From DAIPHL01 sp036771375 (GTDB taxonomy: Bacteria > Synergistota > Synergistia > Synergistales > Synergistaceae): a stretch of 7,247 bases of DNA. Below are positions 6,551 to 7,247 of the stretch, one piece after another. Position 1 is the first letter of the stretch. The number at the start of each line of letters is the position of its first letter. The notes beneath the pieces were generated by a model. That model was given only the letters and a program-made list of their open reading frames with translations, was not told the DNA's origin and made no database searches. The DNA is taken from positions 1 to 7,247 of the forward strand of contig DAIPHL010000116.1 of the NCBI GenBank assembly GCA_036771375.1, given 5' to 3'. Made by a program: the position numbers and the translations under genes.

Positions 6551-6616
6551 CCACTCCTTGTTTTTAAATTATAAAAGCATGGATTTCTGTCAGGTGACCC
6601 GATGTTCACCTCCTTT
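6547..6616 (-). promoter_or_regulatory. Orphan Shine-Dalgarno, hairpin and possible leader reading frame before dctP
   Basis: The minus strand carries a near-perfect AAAGGAGGTGA (6606-6616) about 55 bases before dctP, with no ATG, GTG or TTG at normal distance behind it. AGGTGA (6606-6611) is also one arm of a 6-bp hairpin with TCACCT (6592-6597). A reading frame of 20 codons starts at the GTG inside this site (6607-6609) and ends in a TGA that overlaps the dctP ATG as ATGA; the third codon, ATC, is at the right distance for an atypical start. Whether a leader peptide is made is unknown. Confidence 0.35.
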
Positions 6617-6648
6617 CGCTATCTTTTGAAAGAATTCAGGCGATGCGG

Positions 6649-6669
6649 AAAAAGAGCGCCTTTGGCTCT
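6649..6669 (-). terminator. Terminator-like hairpin in the dctP leader (possible attenuator)
   Basis: On the minus strand AGAGC (6665-6669), a 7-base loop, and GCTCT (6653-6657) are followed directly by TTTT (five T's in a row counting the last base of the stem). The stem is short, so termination would be weak or conditional. Its downstream arm overlaps GGCG (6657-6660), which could instead pair with CGCC (6639-6642), giving a mutually exclusive fold. It lies about 15-35 bases after the predicted transcription start. Confidence 0.35.
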
Positions 6670-6672
6670 ACC

Positions 6673-6686
6673 ATTGATCAACCAAT
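6673..6686 (-). promoter_or_regulatory. Dyad over the predicted dctP transcription start (candidate operator)
   Basis: The plus strand reads ATTGATCAACCAAT. It holds the perfect 8-bp palindrome TTGATCAA (6674-6681) and the flanking pair ATTG/CAAT (6673-6676 and 6683-6686). It covers about -2 to +12 relative to the predicted start, a normal place for a repressor site. No regulator gene lies in the window, so the protein that would bind is unknown. Confidence 0.4.
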
Positions 6687-6690
6687 ATGG

Positions 6691-6719
6691 AGTATATGGC
6701 ATCTCAAGAGATTTGTCCA
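6691..6719 (-). promoter_or_regulatory. Predicted sigma-70-type promoter of the dctPQM operon
   Basis: On the minus strand: -35 TGGACA (6714-6719), 17-base spacer, -10 TATACT (6691-6696). Both boxes match the consensus in five of six positions. Predicted start is about 6684, giving a leader of about 134 bases. The spacer holds a second dyad, ATCTC-TT-GAGAT (6701-6712), and an AT-rich tract lies upstream of the -35 box, which could act as an UP element. Confidence 0.65.
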
Positions 6720-6733
6720 GTCCTGGTCCATTT

Positions 6734-6804
6734 GATTTTTAAGTTATTTTCAAAATAAAATCGTTGGATTTGTTCTTTTTAATTAAAATGGTTTTTAATT
6801 TTTT
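6734..6804. repeat. AT-rich stretch with nested palindromes
   Basis: A strongly AT-rich stretch (line 6721-6780 has only 15 G/C of 60). It contains TTATTTT-C-AAAATAA (6744-6758), the perfect palindrome TTTTAATTAAAA (6777-6788), and AATTAAAA-TGGT-TTTTAATT (6781-6800). Runs of A or T recur roughly every 8-11 bases, so the DNA may be curved. It lies upstream of the dctP -35 box. Confidence 0.55.
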
Positions 6805-7020
6805 AACTCTGGAGATTGGGCAGAATAGCGGTTTATTGCGAAGAGACCCAAGTCGTGATTTTGCGTGTATCTATCTCTCCATGATTAAACCGGAATTTGC
6901 GTCCTTGGATGTTGGGGGGAACTTTTCTTGTCAATTCGGCATGGAATTTGCCACCGCGCTTCAGAGAGCCGGAAACGGTGGTTTTTCATGTGCTTGACGT
7001 CTGAATTTTTGCATACCTGT

Positions 7021-7049
7021 TTAACGGGTTTCGTAACCGATGTTATAAT
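7021..7049 (+). promoter_or_regulatory. Candidate plus-strand promoter with extended -10
   Basis: -35 TTAACG (7021-7026), 17-base spacer, and TGTTATAAT (7041-7049), which is an extended -10 (TGn) with a perfect TATAAT. It points away from dctP, with a predicted start at about 7056. TTAACGGG (7021-7028) and CCGGTTAA (7069-7076) form an imperfect inverted repeat around it (seven of eight positions), possibly an operator pair. Confidence 0.45.
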
Positions 7050-7161
7050 TACTTCCCGAATCGCTTTGCCGGTTAAAACTCCATTTTTCTTTTTCTTCCT
7101 TACCTTAAGTAATGCTCGTATAACTTCTTTGCTGCTGTGCTTGGGTTATGGGGGTGCATCT

Positions 7162-7198
7162 GAGGCGGAAAAGCCATTTGTCGCCTGCCTCCGTTTTT
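7162..7198 (+). terminator. Candidate plus-strand intrinsic terminator
   Basis: GAGGCGG (7162-7168) pairs with CC-T-GCCTC (7184-7191, one bulged T), then CG and TTTTT (7194-7198). The loop is long (15 bases), so the hairpin is only moderately convincing. With the promoter-like site at 7021-7049 it would bound a transcript of about 140 bases. Confidence 0.3.
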
Positions 7199-7247
7199 CC
7201 TGATGCGCTGGGATAGGACGTTTCACGTGAATGTGTGGGGCTTTCTG

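Larger units (their letters stand above)
6551..7247. other. Intergenic region upstream of dctP, no supported gene
   Basis: A 697-base region without a gene I can support. The half nearest dctP holds its promoter, dyads and leader. The half from about 6810 to 7247 has open frames on both strands (plus 6928-7203; minus 6885-7145, the latter with no normal start near its beginning) that resemble no family I recognise. A 9-base direct repeat GGAATTTGC occurs at 6892-6900 and 6943-6951. It may be regulatory DNA, a decayed gene, or the upstream region of a divergent gene beyond the right edge. Confidence 0.5.

Noticed and set aside
6568..6573. TATAAT close to the dctP start as the -10 of its promoter
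   Set aside because: The -35 position reads CACCTG and the message would start only about ten bases before the ATG; the site at 6691-6719 fits far better.
6994..6999. TTGACG on the plus strand as a -35 box for TATAAT at 7044
   Set aside because: The spacing is 44 bases, much too long; TTAACG at 7021 has the correct 17-base spacing.
1..7247. CRISPR array, tRNA or rRNA gene, complete insertion sequence
   Set aside because: I saw no regularly spaced repeats, no cloverleaf or rRNA sequence, and no transposase or paired terminal repeats.

Overview
The window looks like bacterial chromosome. Every gene I can support is on the minus strand, so transcription runs from high to low coordinates. Gene order and protein style suggest a Synergistota or Firmicutes-type anaerobe. 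Synergistota is my first guess, because that phylum is rich in TRAP transporters and carries the rimP-nusA-ylxR-L7Ae-infB order. This is inference from content only. GTG and TTG starts are used freely.

Bases 1-2540 hold the conserved transcription/translation operon in the order rimP, nusA, ylxR (rnpM), an L7Ae-family RNA-binding protein, and infB, which runs off the left edge. The genes are tightly coupled: nusA/ylxR overlap by 4 bases (GTGA), ylxR/L7Ae overlap by 29 bases, and infB starts on the base after the L7Ae stop. A good sigma-70-type promoter (TTGTTT-17-TATAAT) lies at 2512-2540. A perfect 10-bp hairpin in the leader could act as an attenuator or as the terminator of the upstream unit.

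Bases 2656-3528 encode an EamA/DMT-family ten-helix permease. Bases 3581-6550 encode a complete three-part TRAP transporter: periplasmic binding protein dctP first, then small membrane subunit dctQ, then large membrane subunit dctM. A 12-bp mRNA stem-loop sits between dctP and dctQ, a position that usually lets the binding protein be made in excess. No clear terminator separates dctM from the EamA gene, so they may be co-transcribed. The substrate cannot be read from the sequence.

Bases 6551-7247 hold no gene I can support. They contain the dctP promoter (TGGACA-17-TATACT) with a dyad over the predicted start point, a leader of about 134 bases with several small structures, a very AT-rich stretch with palindromes, and on the plus strand a promoter-like site followed by a terminator-like hairpin about 140 bases later.

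I see no CRISPR array, tRNA, rRNA, complete mobile element or clearly new defence or biosynthetic system. The most unusual observation is that two A8 tracts, at the end of rimP and in ylxR, are each placed so that loss of one A would fuse that protein in frame to the next one (RimP-NusA and YlxR-L7Ae).
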